64,000 nucleotides of DNA from Streptomyces sp. DH24 (GTDB taxonomy: Bacteria > Actinomycetota > Actinomycetes > Streptomycetales > Streptomycetaceae), in NCBI RefSeq assembly GCF_029813775.1, contig NZ_JARVKW010000014.1:98017-162016 (forward strand), read 5' to 3'. Made by a program: the position numbers and the translations under genes. The notes beneath the pieces were generated by a model, which was not told where the DNA came from, made no database searches, and was given only the letters and a program-made list of their open reading frames with translations. Positions 24,780 through 32,664 of this stretch are shown here, in pieces. Within the stretch, counting starts at the first letter, position 1, and every line of letters starts with the position of its first letter.

Positions 24780-25589
24780 TCAGCGGGTCTTCAGCGCCTC
24801 TTCGATGGTCCGCATGACCTCGTCCAGCGGCGCGTCCGTCCGCGCGACCGTCACCAGCACCTCGCCCCGCACGGAGGCGGTGGCCGGCGTCTGGCGGGGC
24901 GCACCGCTGCGCCCCGCCCCGATGCCCGTGCCGAACGTCTTGCGCACGATCGCGAAGGCGTGGTCGAGCTGGGCCTCCACGTCGCCCTGGCCGCCCGCCC
25001 GCAGCCAGCGCCGCAGGACGTGGTTGTGGGCGGTGACCACCGCGGAGGCGGCGACCTCGGCGAGCAGCGGGTCGTCGTTGGCGTCGTCGTCGTGCGCGTG
25101 CTCGTCGAAGTGGCCGAGGAGGTAGCGGGTGAAGAGGCGCTCGTAGCGGGCCACCGACGCGATCTCCGCCTCGCGCAGGGTGGGCACCTCGCGCGTCAGC
25201 TTGTAGCGGGCGACCGAGATCTCCGGCCGCGCCGCGTACATCTTCATGACTTCCTTGATGCCGCGGCACACCGTGTCGAGCGGATGCTCGTGGGCCGGCG
25301 CCGCGTTGAGCACCGCCTCCGCGCGGACCAGGGTGTCGTCGTGGTCGGGGAAGATGGCCTCTTCCTTGGACCGGAAATGGCGGAAGAACGTACGGCGCGC
25401 GACCCCGGCCCGGGCCGCGATCTCGTCGACGGTGGTCGCCTCGTACCCCTTGGTCGCGAACAGCTCCATCGCCGCGGCCGCCAGCTCCCGGCGCATCTTG
25501 AGCCGTTGGGCGGCGGCGCGGCTGCCGGCGGCACTTTCCGGCACGTCGGGCGCAGCTGGTGTACGTGAGGACTTGGCGGGCTGGGACAT
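24780..25589 (-). CDS. TetR-family regulator beside the ethylmalonyl-CoA operon
   Basis: 269 residues. A Ser/Pro/Ala-rich lead precedes a TetR DNA-binding domain (about residues 30-80: ELFATKGYEATTVDEIAARAGVARRTFFRHF). The ligand domain is followed by a longer C-terminal tail than usual. ATG 25589 is used; ATG 25607 (MQYVRGMSQ) is in frame and possible. It sits between the hydroxyacyl-CoA dehydrogenase and ccr, all on the minus strand, so it may control ethylmalonyl-CoA flux in response to an acyl-CoA. Two TGCGCA boxes 6 bp apart lie just upstream. Confidence 0.88.
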   Translation of the reverse strand: MSQPAKSSRTPAAPDVPESAAGSRAAAQRLKMRRELAAAAMELFATKGYEATTVDEIAARAGVARRTFFRHFRSKEEAIFPDHDDTLVRAEAVLNAAPAHEHPLDTVCRGIKEVMKMYAARPEISVARYKLTREVPTLREAEIASVARYERLFTRYLLGHFDEHAHDDDANDDPLLAEVAASAVVTAHNHVLRRWLRAGGQGDVEAQLDHAFAIVRKTFGTGIGAGRSGAPRQTPATASVRGEVLVTVARTDAPLDEVMRTIEEALKTR

Positions 25590-25608
25590 GCCCCGAACGT
25601 ACTGCATG

Positions 25609-25626
25609 TGCGCAGCTGAATGCGCA
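25609..25626. promoter_or_regulatory. Paired TGCGCA boxes at the TetR gene start
   Basis: TGCGCA at 25609-25614 and 25621-25626, separated by GCTGAA. They lie at or just upstream of the TetR start, where an autoregulatory operator would be expected. Confidence 0.35.
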
Positions 25627-25725
25627 TGCACGGGGTGCCCCCCGCCCCTCGGGGACGGGGGATGCCCGGTGGGGTCCAGCAGTCCGCCCCAGTCCTCGCC
25701 GGGCCGGAACCAGTCGCCGGGCCGC

Positions 25726-27531
25726 TCAGCGGCGGGCATATTCGCGGAAGCCACGGCCCGTCTTGCGGCCGAGGCAGCCCGCGGCCACCAGGTGCTCCAG
25801 GAGCGGCGCCGGGGCGAGCCCCGGGTCGCGGAACTCGCGGTGCAGGACCTTCTCGATGGCCAGCGAGACGTCCAGACCGACCACGTCCAGCAGCTCGAAC
25901 GGGCCCATCGGGTAGCCGCCGCCGAGCTTCATCGCCGCGTCGATGTCGTCCAGCGACGCGTAGTGCTCCTGCACCATCTTGATCGCGTTGTTCAGGTACG
26001 GGAACAGCAGCGCGTTGACGATGAACCCCGCACGGTCCCCGCAGTCCACCGCGTGCTTGCCGACCTTGGCGCAGACCTCGCGGACCGTCGCGTGCACGTC
26101 GTCGGCGGTCAGCACCGTGCGGACCACCTCGACCAGCTTCATCGCGGGTGCCGGGTTGAAGAAGTGCATGCCGATCACGTCCTGCGGACGCGAGGTGGCG
26201 CGGGCGCACGCGACGACCGGCAGGGACGAGGTCGTCGTCGCCAGGACGGCGCCCGGCCTGCAGACCTTGTCCAGCGCCGCGAACAGCTGCTGCTTGACCT
26301 CCAGGTCCTCCGCGACCGCCTCCACGGCCAGGTCGACGTCGGCGAAGTCGTCGTAGGTGCCCGTCGGCCTGATCCGCTCCAGCGTCTGCGCCGCCGCCTC
26401 GGCGGTCATCCGGCCCTTGTCGACGGAGCGGGCCAGGGACGTGCCGATGCGGGCCTTCGCGGTCCGCGCCTTCTCCTCGCTGCGGGCGGCGAGGACGACC
26501 TCGTGGCCGGCCTTGGCGAAGACCTCGGCGATGCCGGAGGCCATGGTGCCCGAGCCCGCGACACCGACCGAGCGGACCGGCCGGCCGGGGGCTTCTGTGC
26601 CCGCCTTCTGCGGGGTCTGCGCGTCGCGGACGACGGTCGCGCTGCCCGGCGCCTCGTACGTGTAGAAGCCGCGCCCCGCCTTGCGGCCCGTCAGGCCCGC
26701 CTCGCTGAGCTGCTTCAGGATCGGGGCCGGGGCGTGCAGCCGGTCGCGGGACTCGGTGTACATGGCCTCCAGGACCGTGCGGGCGGTGTCGATCCCGATC
26801 AGGTCGAGCAGCGCCAGCGGGCCCATCGGCAGACCGCAGCCCAGCCGCATCGCGGCGTCGATGTCCTCGCGGGAGGCGTAGTTCGCCTCGTACATCGCGG
26901 CGGCCTGGTTGAGGTAGCCGAACAGCAGGCCGTCGGCGACGAAACCGGGCCGGTCACCGACCGCGACCGGCTCCTTGCCCAGGTCGAGGGCGAGGTCGGT
27001 GACGGCGGTGACGGCGGCGGGCGCGGTCAGCACGGACGAGACGACCTCGACCAGCTTCATCGCGGGTGCCGGGTTGAAGAAGTGCATGCCGAGCACCCGC
27101 TCGGGGCGGGAGGAGTCGGCGGCCAGGCGCGTGACGGACAGGGCGTTGGTGCCGGTCGCCAGGAGCGCGTCGGGGCGCACGATCCCGTCCAGTTCCCGGA
27201 AGATCTGCTGCTTGACCTCGTACGACTCCGGCGCCACCTCGATCACCAGGTCGGCGTCGGCCGCCGTCCGCAGGTCGGTGGAGGTGCTGACCCGGGCGAG
27301 GAGGTCGGCGCGGTCCTGCTCGGTGAGCCGCCCGCGTCGCACGGCGCGTGCGGTGGAGGCCTCCAGGGCGGCGACGCACTTGGCGGCCTGGGCCTCGCTG
27401 ATGTCGATGCCGAGGACCGTCCGGCCGGCCTTGGCGAGGACCTCGGCGATGCCGGTGCCCATGGTGCCGAGGCCGACGACGGCGATGGTCCGCAGAGGGG
27501 ACAGGGGAGTGTCGGACAGGGGAGTGGCCAT
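25726..27531 (-). CDS. 3-hydroxyacyl-CoA dehydrogenase with internal duplication
   Basis: 601 residues made of two full 3-hydroxyacyl-CoA (3-hydroxybutyryl-CoA) dehydrogenase units. Each has a Rossmann GxGxM motif (VGLGTMGTGIAEVLAKAG; VAGSGTMASGIAEVFAKAG), a GMHFFNPAPAMKLVEVV block and a C-terminal domain ending in TGRKAGRGFYTYE or LGRKTGRGFREYA. An Ala/Pro-containing linker at about 300-320 joins them. It would interconvert acetoacetyl-CoA and 3-hydroxybutyryl-CoA, the step before crotonyl-CoA, which fits the neighbouring ccr operon. ATG 27531 has GGAG at 7-nt spacing; the annotated frame extends to 27594 without support. Confidence 0.92.
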   Translation of the reverse strand: MATPLSDTPLSPLRTIAVVGLGTMGTGIAEVLAKAGRTVLGIDISEAQAAKCVAALEASTARAVRRGRLTEQDRADLLARVSTSTDLRTAADADLVIEVAPESYEVKQQIFRELDGIVRPDALLATGTNALSVTRLAADSSRPERVLGMHFFNPAPAMKLVEVVSSVLTAPAAVTAVTDLALDLGKEPVAVGDRPGFVADGLLFGYLNQAAAMYEANYASREDIDAAMRLGCGLPMGPLALLDLIGIDTARTVLEAMYTESRDRLHAPAPILKQLSEAGLTGRKAGRGFYTYEAPGSATVVRDAQTPQKAGTEAPGRPVRSVGVAGSGTMASGIAEVFAKAGHEVVLAARSEEKARTAKARIGTSLARSVDKGRMTAEAAAQTLERIRPTGTYDDFADVDLAVEAVAEDLEVKQQLFAALDKVCRPGAVLATTTSSLPVVACARATSRPQDVIGMHFFNPAPAMKLVEVVRTVLTADDVHATVREVCAKVGKHAVDCGDRAGFIVNALLFPYLNNAIKMVQEHYASLDDIDAAMKLGGGYPMGPFELLDVVGLDVSLAIEKVLHREFRDPGLAPAPLLEHLVAAGCLGRKTGRGFREYARR

Positions 27532-27571
27532 CGCGGGACTCCAGGAATGAGGGTGACGACTGGGAGCACGA

Positions 27572-27598
27572 CCGGGTGCGCCGGGAAGGCGCACCCGG
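27572..27598 (-). promoter_or_regulatory. Leader hairpin upstream of the hydroxyacyl-CoA dehydrogenase
   Basis: CCGGGTGCGCC and GGCGCACCCGG form a perfect 11-bp stem with a 5-nt loop (GGGAA), 41 bp before the start codon on the minus strand. It may lie in the 5' leader as an attenuator or mRNA-stabilising hairpin. Confidence 0.45.
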
Positions 27599-27634
27599 GT
27601 GCGTGAGGAGTGCGGGTGTTGCCGGGCTGCAGGC

Positions 27635-27676
27635 GCACACGCCCGGTGCCGCCGCCCGGGCGATGCACACGCCCGG
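27635..27676. repeat. Two GCACACGCCCGG copies 30 bp apart
   Basis: Identical 12-mers at 27635-27646 and 27665-27676, upstream of the hydroxyacyl-CoA dehydrogenase gene. The 30-bp period is close to three helical turns. Confidence 0.5.
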
Positions 27677-27895
27677 CGAACGGTGATCCGACCGGCCCTG
27701 TCCCGGGGCCGAGCCGTACAGGTACGTCAGTACCGAACCGACTGCGCTCCCGACGGCCGCGTCACCAGACCGTCGTGAGAAAAAGCGAGGGGGTAACTCG
27801 CTCGTGTGAGCTTAACTCGCGGGTAACGAGCGCGCCAGTCCTCGTGTTTGTGATGTGCGTCCCGAGTCGCGCGCGACCGTCCTACCCTCGGTGCC

Positions 27896-28471
27896 ATGGA
27901 CGAAGAGTTGCGATCACTCACGGAGCGCTTACGGACGGAGTCCGGGGCGCCGGAGGCCTTCCGGCACCTGACCGCGACCGAGGACCGGGACGAACTGGCC
28001 GCGGTGCTGACCCAGCCGGGCCGGCCCCTGTGGGCCCGCGAACTGGCCGCCTTCCGGCTCGGCCTGGCCGGGGACCGCCGCGCCTTCGAGACCCTGATCC
28101 TGCTCCTCAACCACCGCGACCCGCCGCGCTGCGCCTGCGCCGCGTACGCCCTGGCCCGCCTCGGCGATCCCCGAACGGCCCGCGCGGCAGCCGCGCTCGC
28201 CACCAACGAACTGCGCGTCGCCTACGCCCTGCACCCCGTCCGCCTCCTGGTCGAACTGCGCGCCCCGGAGTCCGTCCCGGCCCTGATCACCACCCTGGAA
28301 CGCCGCCTGCGCCCCCACGATCCCTACCGCCGCGTGGCCCTGGCCTGCGTGGAGGGCCTGGGCGCCCTGGCCGACCCGCGGGCCGGACGCGTCCTGAACG
28401 AGTCCCTGGCCCACCCGCCCCTGGCGGAGGCGGCGGCACGGGCCCTCAAGCGCATCCCGCACCAGCGGTGA
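27896..28471 (+). CDS. HEAT-repeat protein
   Basis: 191 residues of repeated helix pairs of PBS-lyase/HEAT type (LWARELAAFRLGLAGDRRAFETL; CACAAYALARLGDPRTARAA; VALACVEGLGALADPRAGRV). There is no catalytic motif. Such proteins are scaffolds or adaptors for protein-protein contact. It stands alone, divergent from the hydroxyacyl-CoA dehydrogenase and converging on the RidA gene 22 bp away. Function unknown. Confidence 0.8.
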   Translation: MDEELRSLTERLRTESGAPEAFRHLTATEDRDELAAVLTQPGRPLWARELAAFRLGLAGDRRAFETLILLLNHRDPPRCACAAYALARLGDPRTARAAAALATNELRVAYALHPVRLLVELRAPESVPALITTLERRLRPHDPYRRVALACVEGLGALADPRAGRVLNESLAHPPLAEAAARALKRIPHQR

Positions 28472-28493
28472 CGGGGCCGCCGACGGTGGGCCG

Positions 28494-28892
28494 TCAGCCG
28501 GGGAGCACCGCGTACGCCTCGATCTCCAGCAGGACGTCCGGACGGATCAGGGCCGACACCTGGACCGCCGACGCGGCCGGGAGACGGTCGTCGGGCAGGT
28601 GGGCGGCGCGGGCCGCGCGGACGGCCGGCATGTGGGCCATGTCCGTGACGAAGTAGGTGAGTTTGACGACGTCCTCGAACGTCGCGCCCGCCGCGGCCAG
28701 GCAGTGGTGGAGGTTGGCGAAGACCTGCCGGGCCTGGGCCGCCGGGTCGCCCGCGCCGACCAGCTCTCCCCGGGCGTCCAGGGGGAGCTGGCCCGAGATC
28801 GCGACGAACCGGCCGGTGCCCATGACGACGTGCGTGTACTGCGTGGCGGGGGCGACGCCGTCGGGGGCGGGGATTCTCGTCAGCTCGCTCAT
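28494..28892 (-). CDS. RidA/YjgF-family deaminase
   Basis: 132 residues of the RidA (YER057c/UK114) fold with VAISGQLPLD, QARQVFANLHHCLAAAG, VVKLTYFVTD and the C-terminal LLEIEAYAVLP. RidA proteins hydrolyse reactive enamine/imine intermediates. The arginine that binds substrate in true RidA (near VRAARAAHLPDDRLPAASAVQV) is not obviously in its usual place, so it may belong to an Rid subgroup. No Shine-Dalgarno precedes the ATG. It follows no operon. Confidence 0.82.
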   Translation of the reverse strand: MSELTRIPAPDGVAPATQYTHVVMGTGRFVAISGQLPLDARGELVGAGDPAAQARQVFANLHHCLAAAGATFEDVVKLTYFVTDMAHMPAVRAARAAHLPDDRLPAASAVQVSALIRPDVLLEIEAYAVLPG

Positions 28893-29035
28893 ACGGCCAT
28901 CATTGCGTACGGCACCGACAATCCCCGCCCCCGATCGGGGCAGTTCCCGCTTCCCACCGGGCGCGGCGGTTCGGTTCCGGCGGGTGTCGCGGTCCCGACC
29001 CGGTCGGACGCCGCCGCTTTTGTTCCGGCTCGGTC

Positions 29036-30613
29036 TCAGCCCCGCACGCCGAGGATGCCGTGCAGGGCCGATCCGCGCGCCGGACCCGATGCCGCCTTCG
29101 ACGTGAGCGGCTTGGGGTCGGGCAGCGCCCGGCACACCGCGTCCACTTCCCCGTCGCCGCGCGGCACCGTGCCGTCCCTCAGATAGGCGGCGAGGTGCTT
29201 GTCCAGGCAGTCGTTCCCGCTCAGCGTGATCCCGTGGTTGCCGCCGCCCTCCTCGACCACCAGGCTCGACCGGGCAAGCATGTGACCCATCGTCACACCG
29301 CCCTCGTACGGGGTGGCCGCGTCGTTCGTCGCCTGGAACAGCAGGGCCGGCGGCAGCTCGTCGTTGGTGACGTCCACCGGCCGGAGCGAGCGCGTGGGCC
29401 AGAACGCGCACGGCGCGTTGTACCAGGCGTTGTTCCAGGTCATGAACGGCGCCTTCCCGTGCACCGCCCAGTTGTCCCCGCGCCACTGCCGCCAGTCGCG
29501 CGGCCAGGGAGCGTCACGGCACTCCACCGCCGCGTAGACGCTGTAGCCGTTGTGCCCGGAGGCGTCGACGGCGCCGAAGTTCTCGTACGCCTCGACCAGC
29601 GGGTCGGTGTTCCTGTCGTTCACGTACGCCGCGAACGCCTCCGCGAGGTAGGGCCAGTAGCCGTTGAAGTAGCCGCCCGGGATATAGGTGTCCTCCAGCT
29701 CGGCGGCCCCCACCTTGCCCTCGGCCGGCTCCTTCGCGAGCGCGGCCCGCATCCCGTACCACTTGGCCTCGATCGCGGCCGGGTCCGTGCCCAGCCGGTA
29801 GGTGCCGTCGTGCCTGGCGACCCATGCCATGAAGGCGCGGTGCCGGTCGTTGAAGGCGAGGTCCTGGGCGAGGTTGTCCTGGTACCAGACACCGGTCGGG
29901 TCCACCACCGAGTCCAGGACCAGGCGCCGCACGCGCTGCGGGAACAGCCTGCCGTAGACCGCGCCGAGGTAGGTGCCGTACGAGTAGCCGAAGTAGTTGA
30001 TCCTCTTGGCGCCGAGTGCCGCGCGGACGGCGTCCATGTCCCGCACCGTGCTGACCGTGTCGATGTGCGCCAGCAGGTCCCCGTACTTCTCGCCGCAGGC
30101 CGCGGCGAACGCCTTCGCCCGTGCGACGTTGGCCCTCTCCAGGGCGCGGGTGCGCGGTACGGAGTCCGGGCGGACCGGGTCGAAGTGGCCGGGCCGGCAG
30201 TCCAGCGCGGGCCGGCTCGCGCCCACCCCGCGCGGGTCGAAGCCGATGACGTCGTACTGCGCGGCGACCGACTTCGGCAGCGCGGACGCGACGAATCCGG
30301 CCAACGTCAGACCGCTGCCGCCGGGGCCGCCGGGGTTGACCAGCAGCGGGCCCTGGTACCGCTTGGCGGTGTGCGGCACCCGGGACAGCGCCAGGGTGAT
30401 CTGGCGCCCGCGCGGTTTCGCGTGGTCGAGCGGCACCTTCAGCGACGCGCACTGGAGCGTCGGGTAGTCCTTGGTTCCGCAGTCCTTCCAGGCCGGCTTC
30501 GTGACGGGCGCGGCGGGCGCGGTGCGCGGGGCGTTCGCCTCGGCCGGGACGGCCGTCACGCTCCCGGCCACGATCACGGCGGCGCCGCACAGCACGGCTG
30601 CGCGTTTCCTCAT
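29036..30613 (-). CDS. Secreted alpha/beta hydrolase, tripeptidyl-aminopeptidase (TAP) type
   Basis: 525 residues starting with a Sec signal peptide (MRKRAAVLCGAAVIVAGSVT, cleavage near EANA). Alpha/beta-hydrolase features: oxyanion PGGPGGSG, nucleophile Ser in GYSYGTY, Asp in ATNDAATPYEGG and His in GGGNHGI; the C-terminal region is TAP-like. These secreted enzymes remove N-terminal tripeptides or hydrolyse esters. GGAGG lies 7 nt before the ATG. The stop is 143 bp from the RidA gene start; no operon partner. Confidence 0.9.
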   Translation of the reverse strand: MRKRAAVLCGAAVIVAGSVTAVPAEANAPRTAPAAPVTKPAWKDCGTKDYPTLQCASLKVPLDHAKPRGRQITLALSRVPHTAKRYQGPLLVNPGGPGGSGLTLAGFVASALPKSVAAQYDVIGFDPRGVGASRPALDCRPGHFDPVRPDSVPRTRALERANVARAKAFAAACGEKYGDLLAHIDTVSTVRDMDAVRAALGAKRINYFGYSYGTYLGAVYGRLFPQRVRRLVLDSVVDPTGVWYQDNLAQDLAFNDRHRAFMAWVARHDGTYRLGTDPAAIEAKWYGMRAALAKEPAEGKVGAAELEDTYIPGGYFNGYWPYLAEAFAAYVNDRNTDPLVEAYENFGAVDASGHNGYSVYAAVECRDAPWPRDWRQWRGDNWAVHGKAPFMTWNNAWYNAPCAFWPTRSLRPVDVTNDELPPALLFQATNDAATPYEGGVTMGHMLARSSLVVEEGGGNHGITLSGNDCLDKHLAAYLRDGTVPRGDGEVDAVCRALPDPKPLTSKAASGPARGSALHGILGVRG

Positions 30614-30713
30614 GTGGGGGCCTCCCAGGACGGAGGGGTGTCGGACCGCGAGGTTCACGGCCCTCGCCGCATCGTCCCGGAAAGCGACCCCCGAAGAACG
30701 CGTTGTGCGAAGA

Positions 30714-30733
30714 CTTGACCCGATCGGGTCGAG
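30714..30733. terminator. 20-bp near-perfect palindrome between radical SAM and hydrolase genes
   Basis: CTTGACCCGATCGGGTCGAG pairs at 9 of 10 positions; GACCCGATCGGGTC is perfect. It starts 18 bp beyond the radical SAM stop and about 100 bp before the hydrolase start, so it may be a terminator hairpin (loop GATC) or a repressor site. Confidence 0.45.
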
Positions 30734-30751
30734 GGATGCGCTCGGATGCTC

Positions 30752-31834
30752 CTAAATGAGCGTGAGTTGAATCGGTTCGGTCGCCGCCGGTCCCGTCGGT
30801 TCGAGCCCCGGTCCGGGTCCCGGCCCGGGCTCCGGCTCCGGCTCGTGAATCCTGCGCGGCATCCCCGCGCGCGTGGGGCCGATGCCGTACTCCCGCGCCA
30901 GATCGTGCACCTGACGGGTGATCCGGCGCTGGTACCACTTCGGGGCGTAGGTGCCGTCCGCGTACAGCCGCTCGTAGCGGCGCACCAGGTGCGGGTGGTG
31001 CTGCCCGAGCCAGGCCATGAACCACTCGCGGGCGCCGGGCCGCAGATGCAGCGCGAGCGGCGTCACCGACGTGGCGCCCGCCGCCGCGACGGCCCGCACC
31101 GTGGCCCGCAGTTGGGCGGGGTCGTCACTCAGGAAGGGGATCACCGGCGCCATCAGGACGCCGCAGCCGATGCCGTGCTCGCTCAGGGTGCGCACGACGT
31201 CCAGGCGGCGCTCGGGCGCGGGCGTGCCCGGCTCGACGGTGCGCCACAGCTCGGTGTCCGTGAAGCCCACCGACACGGAGATGCCGACGTCCGTCACCTG
31301 CGCCGCCCGCGTCAGCAGGTCCAGGTCGCGCAGGATCAGCGTCCCCTTGGTGAGGATCGAGAAGGGGTTGGCGTGGTCGCCCAGGGCGCCGATGATGCCC
31401 GGCATCAGGCGGTAGCGGCCCTCCGCGCGCTGGTAGCAGTCGACGTTCGTGCCCATCGCGATGTGCTCGCCCTGCCAGCGCCGCGAGGACAGCTGGCGGC
31501 GCAGCACCTCGGGCGCGTTCACCTTGACCACGATCTGGGTGTCGAAGCCGACGCCCGTGTCGAGGTCCAGATAGCTGTGCGTCTTGCGGGCGAAGCAGTA
31601 CACGCACGCGTGCGTGCAGCCGCGGTACGGGTTGACCGTCCACTCGAACGGCATGCGGGAGGCCCCCGGCACCCGGTTGACGATCGAACGGGCCCGCACC
31701 TCGTGGAAGGTGATCCCGGCGAACTCGGGCGTGTCGAAGGTGCGGGTGGTGACCGCGTCCGCGCCGAACAGCGCGGCGTCGGCCCGGCCGTGCTCGGTGG
31801 TGCCGGACTCGACAGTGAGGTTCTCCCAGCGCAT
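30752..31834 (-). CDS. Radical SAM protein of the Rv2578c type
   Basis: 360 residues with the radical SAM cluster motif CTHACVYC (Cys-x3-Cys-x2-Cys) after the typical VNPYRGC of this subfamily. Further blocks are ARKTHSYLDLDTG and NVDCYQRAEGRYRLMPGI. The C-terminus has an acidic, Pro/Gly-rich EPEPEPGPGPGPG run. Start ATG 31834 has GAGGAGG at 4-nt spacing. The family is related to spore photoproduct lyase-like and SplB-type DNA-repair enzymes only distantly; function is unknown. A LexA-type site in its promoter argues for a DNA-damage role. Confidence 0.88.
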   Translation of the reverse strand: MRWENLTVESGTTEHGRADAALFGADAVTTRTFDTPEFAGITFHEVRARSIVNRVPGASRMPFEWTVNPYRGCTHACVYCFARKTHSYLDLDTGVGFDTQIVVKVNAPEVLRRQLSSRRWQGEHIAMGTNVDCYQRAEGRYRLMPGIIGALGDHANPFSILTKGTLILRDLDLLTRAAQVTDVGISVSVGFTDTELWRTVEPGTPAPERRLDVVRTLSEHGIGCGVLMAPVIPFLSDDPAQLRATVRAVAAAGATSVTPLALHLRPGAREWFMAWLGQHHPHLVRRYERLYADGTYAPKWYQRRITRQVHDLAREYGIGPTRAGMPRRIHEPEPEPGPGPGPGLEPTGPAATEPIQLTLI

Positions 31835-31864
31835 GACGCCTCCTCGGTAGCACTGGGCACAGAA

Positions 31865-31880
31865 TAGAACACATGTTCCC
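31865..31880 (-). promoter_or_regulatory. SOS-box-like (LexA) site in the radical SAM promoter
   Basis: TAGAACACATGTTCCC has GAAC-N4-GTTC in the centre, the core of the actinobacterial LexA box (CGAAC-N4-GTTYG type). On the minus strand it is followed directly by TATTCT, a plausible -10 element, and the radical SAM start is 31 bp downstream, so LexA binding would block transcription. Confidence 0.65.
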
Positions 31881-32003
31881 TTGATCGTGCGAAGGTGTTT
31901 TCCGATCACTTCCGGCCGCCGCCGGTCCCCCCGATTTGGGCGGGCGGGCAGCGGGGTGATTGGCTGGCCCCCACCCCGAGAACCCAGGTGCTGGAGGAAG
32001 TCG

Positions 32004-32447
32004 ATGGCGCAGGTCGAGGCCACTACGGAGCGGATCGTCGCGGCGGACGCGGAGACGGTGTTCGACACGCTCGCCGACTACAGCGGCGCGCGCGAGAAGC
32101 TGCTGCCCGAGCACTTCAGCGAGTACGAGGTCCGCGAGGGCGGCGACGGCGAGGGCACCGTCGTCCACTGGAGGCTCCAGGCCACCAGCAAGCGCGTCCG
32201 TGACTGCCTGCTGGACGTCACCGAGCCCACCGACGGCGAGCTCGTAGAGAAGGACCGCAACTCCTCCATGGTCACCGTCTGGCGGGTCACCCCGGCCGGC
32301 GAGGGCAGGTCCCGCGTCGTCGTGACCACGACCTGGACGGGCGCCGGCGGCATCGGCGGCTTCTTCGAGAGGACCTTCGCGCCGAAGGGTCTCGGCCGCA
32401 TCTACGACGCGCTGCTCGCCAAGCTCGCCGCCGAGGTCGAGAAGTAG
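32004..32447 (+). CDS. SRPBCC (START-like) domain protein
   Basis: 147 residues with a polyketide-cyclase/START-like helix-grip fold: ATTERIVAADAETVFDTLADY at the start and GIGGFFERTFAPKGLGRIYDALLAKL as the long C-terminal helix. Such proteins bind hydrophobic ligands. GGAGGA lies 5 nt before the ATG. It is divergent from the radical SAM gene and followed by a hairpin terminator, so it is probably monocistronic. Ligand unknown. Confidence 0.85.
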   Translation: MAQVEATTERIVAADAETVFDTLADYSGAREKLLPEHFSEYEVREGGDGEGTVVHWRLQATSKRVRDCLLDVTEPTDGELVEKDRNSSMVTVWRVTPAGEGRSRVVVTTTWTGAGGIGGFFERTFAPKGLGRIYDALLAKLAAEVEK

Positions 32448-32517
32448 GCCTGCCGGGAAGTAGGTCTGCCGAGAAGGAGACCTGTCGAGAAACAGCCCTA
32501 CGGGCGGTTTCCGGGCC

Positions 32518-32550
32518 AAGGCGCCGACATTCCAAGGGTGTTGGCGCCTT
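32518..32550 (+). terminator. Terminator of the SRPBCC gene
   Basis: AAGGCGCCGACA (32518-32529) and TGTTGGCGCCTT (32539-32550) pair over 12 positions with one wobble and a 9-nt loop. Confidence 0.7.
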
Positions 32551-32664
32551 CACCGGATCGAGTGACTTCCGTTTCGACCGGCCCTATGCCGTAACTCGCC
32601 GTATCTGTTCGCAGTTGTCGCTTTGCGCGGGAATTGTGCGGCGGTGCGACGAGGGGAGCGGTAC

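Larger units (their letters stand above)
27532..27895. other. 364-bp divergent gap with hairpin and repeats, no gene
   Basis: This separates the hydroxyacyl-CoA dehydrogenase (minus) from the HEAT-repeat gene (plus). It holds a perfect 11-bp hairpin, two GCACACGCCCGG copies exactly 30 bp apart, and the AT-richer repeats GTAACTCGC/TTAACTCGC/GTAACGAGC at about 27792-27828, close to the HEAT gene. No coding sequence was credible. Confidence 0.5.

Noticed and set aside
27892..28471. Phycobilisome lyase function for the HEAT-repeat protein
   Set aside because: PBS-lyase HEAT repeats are structural only; no bilin genes or catalytic residues support an enzyme role.
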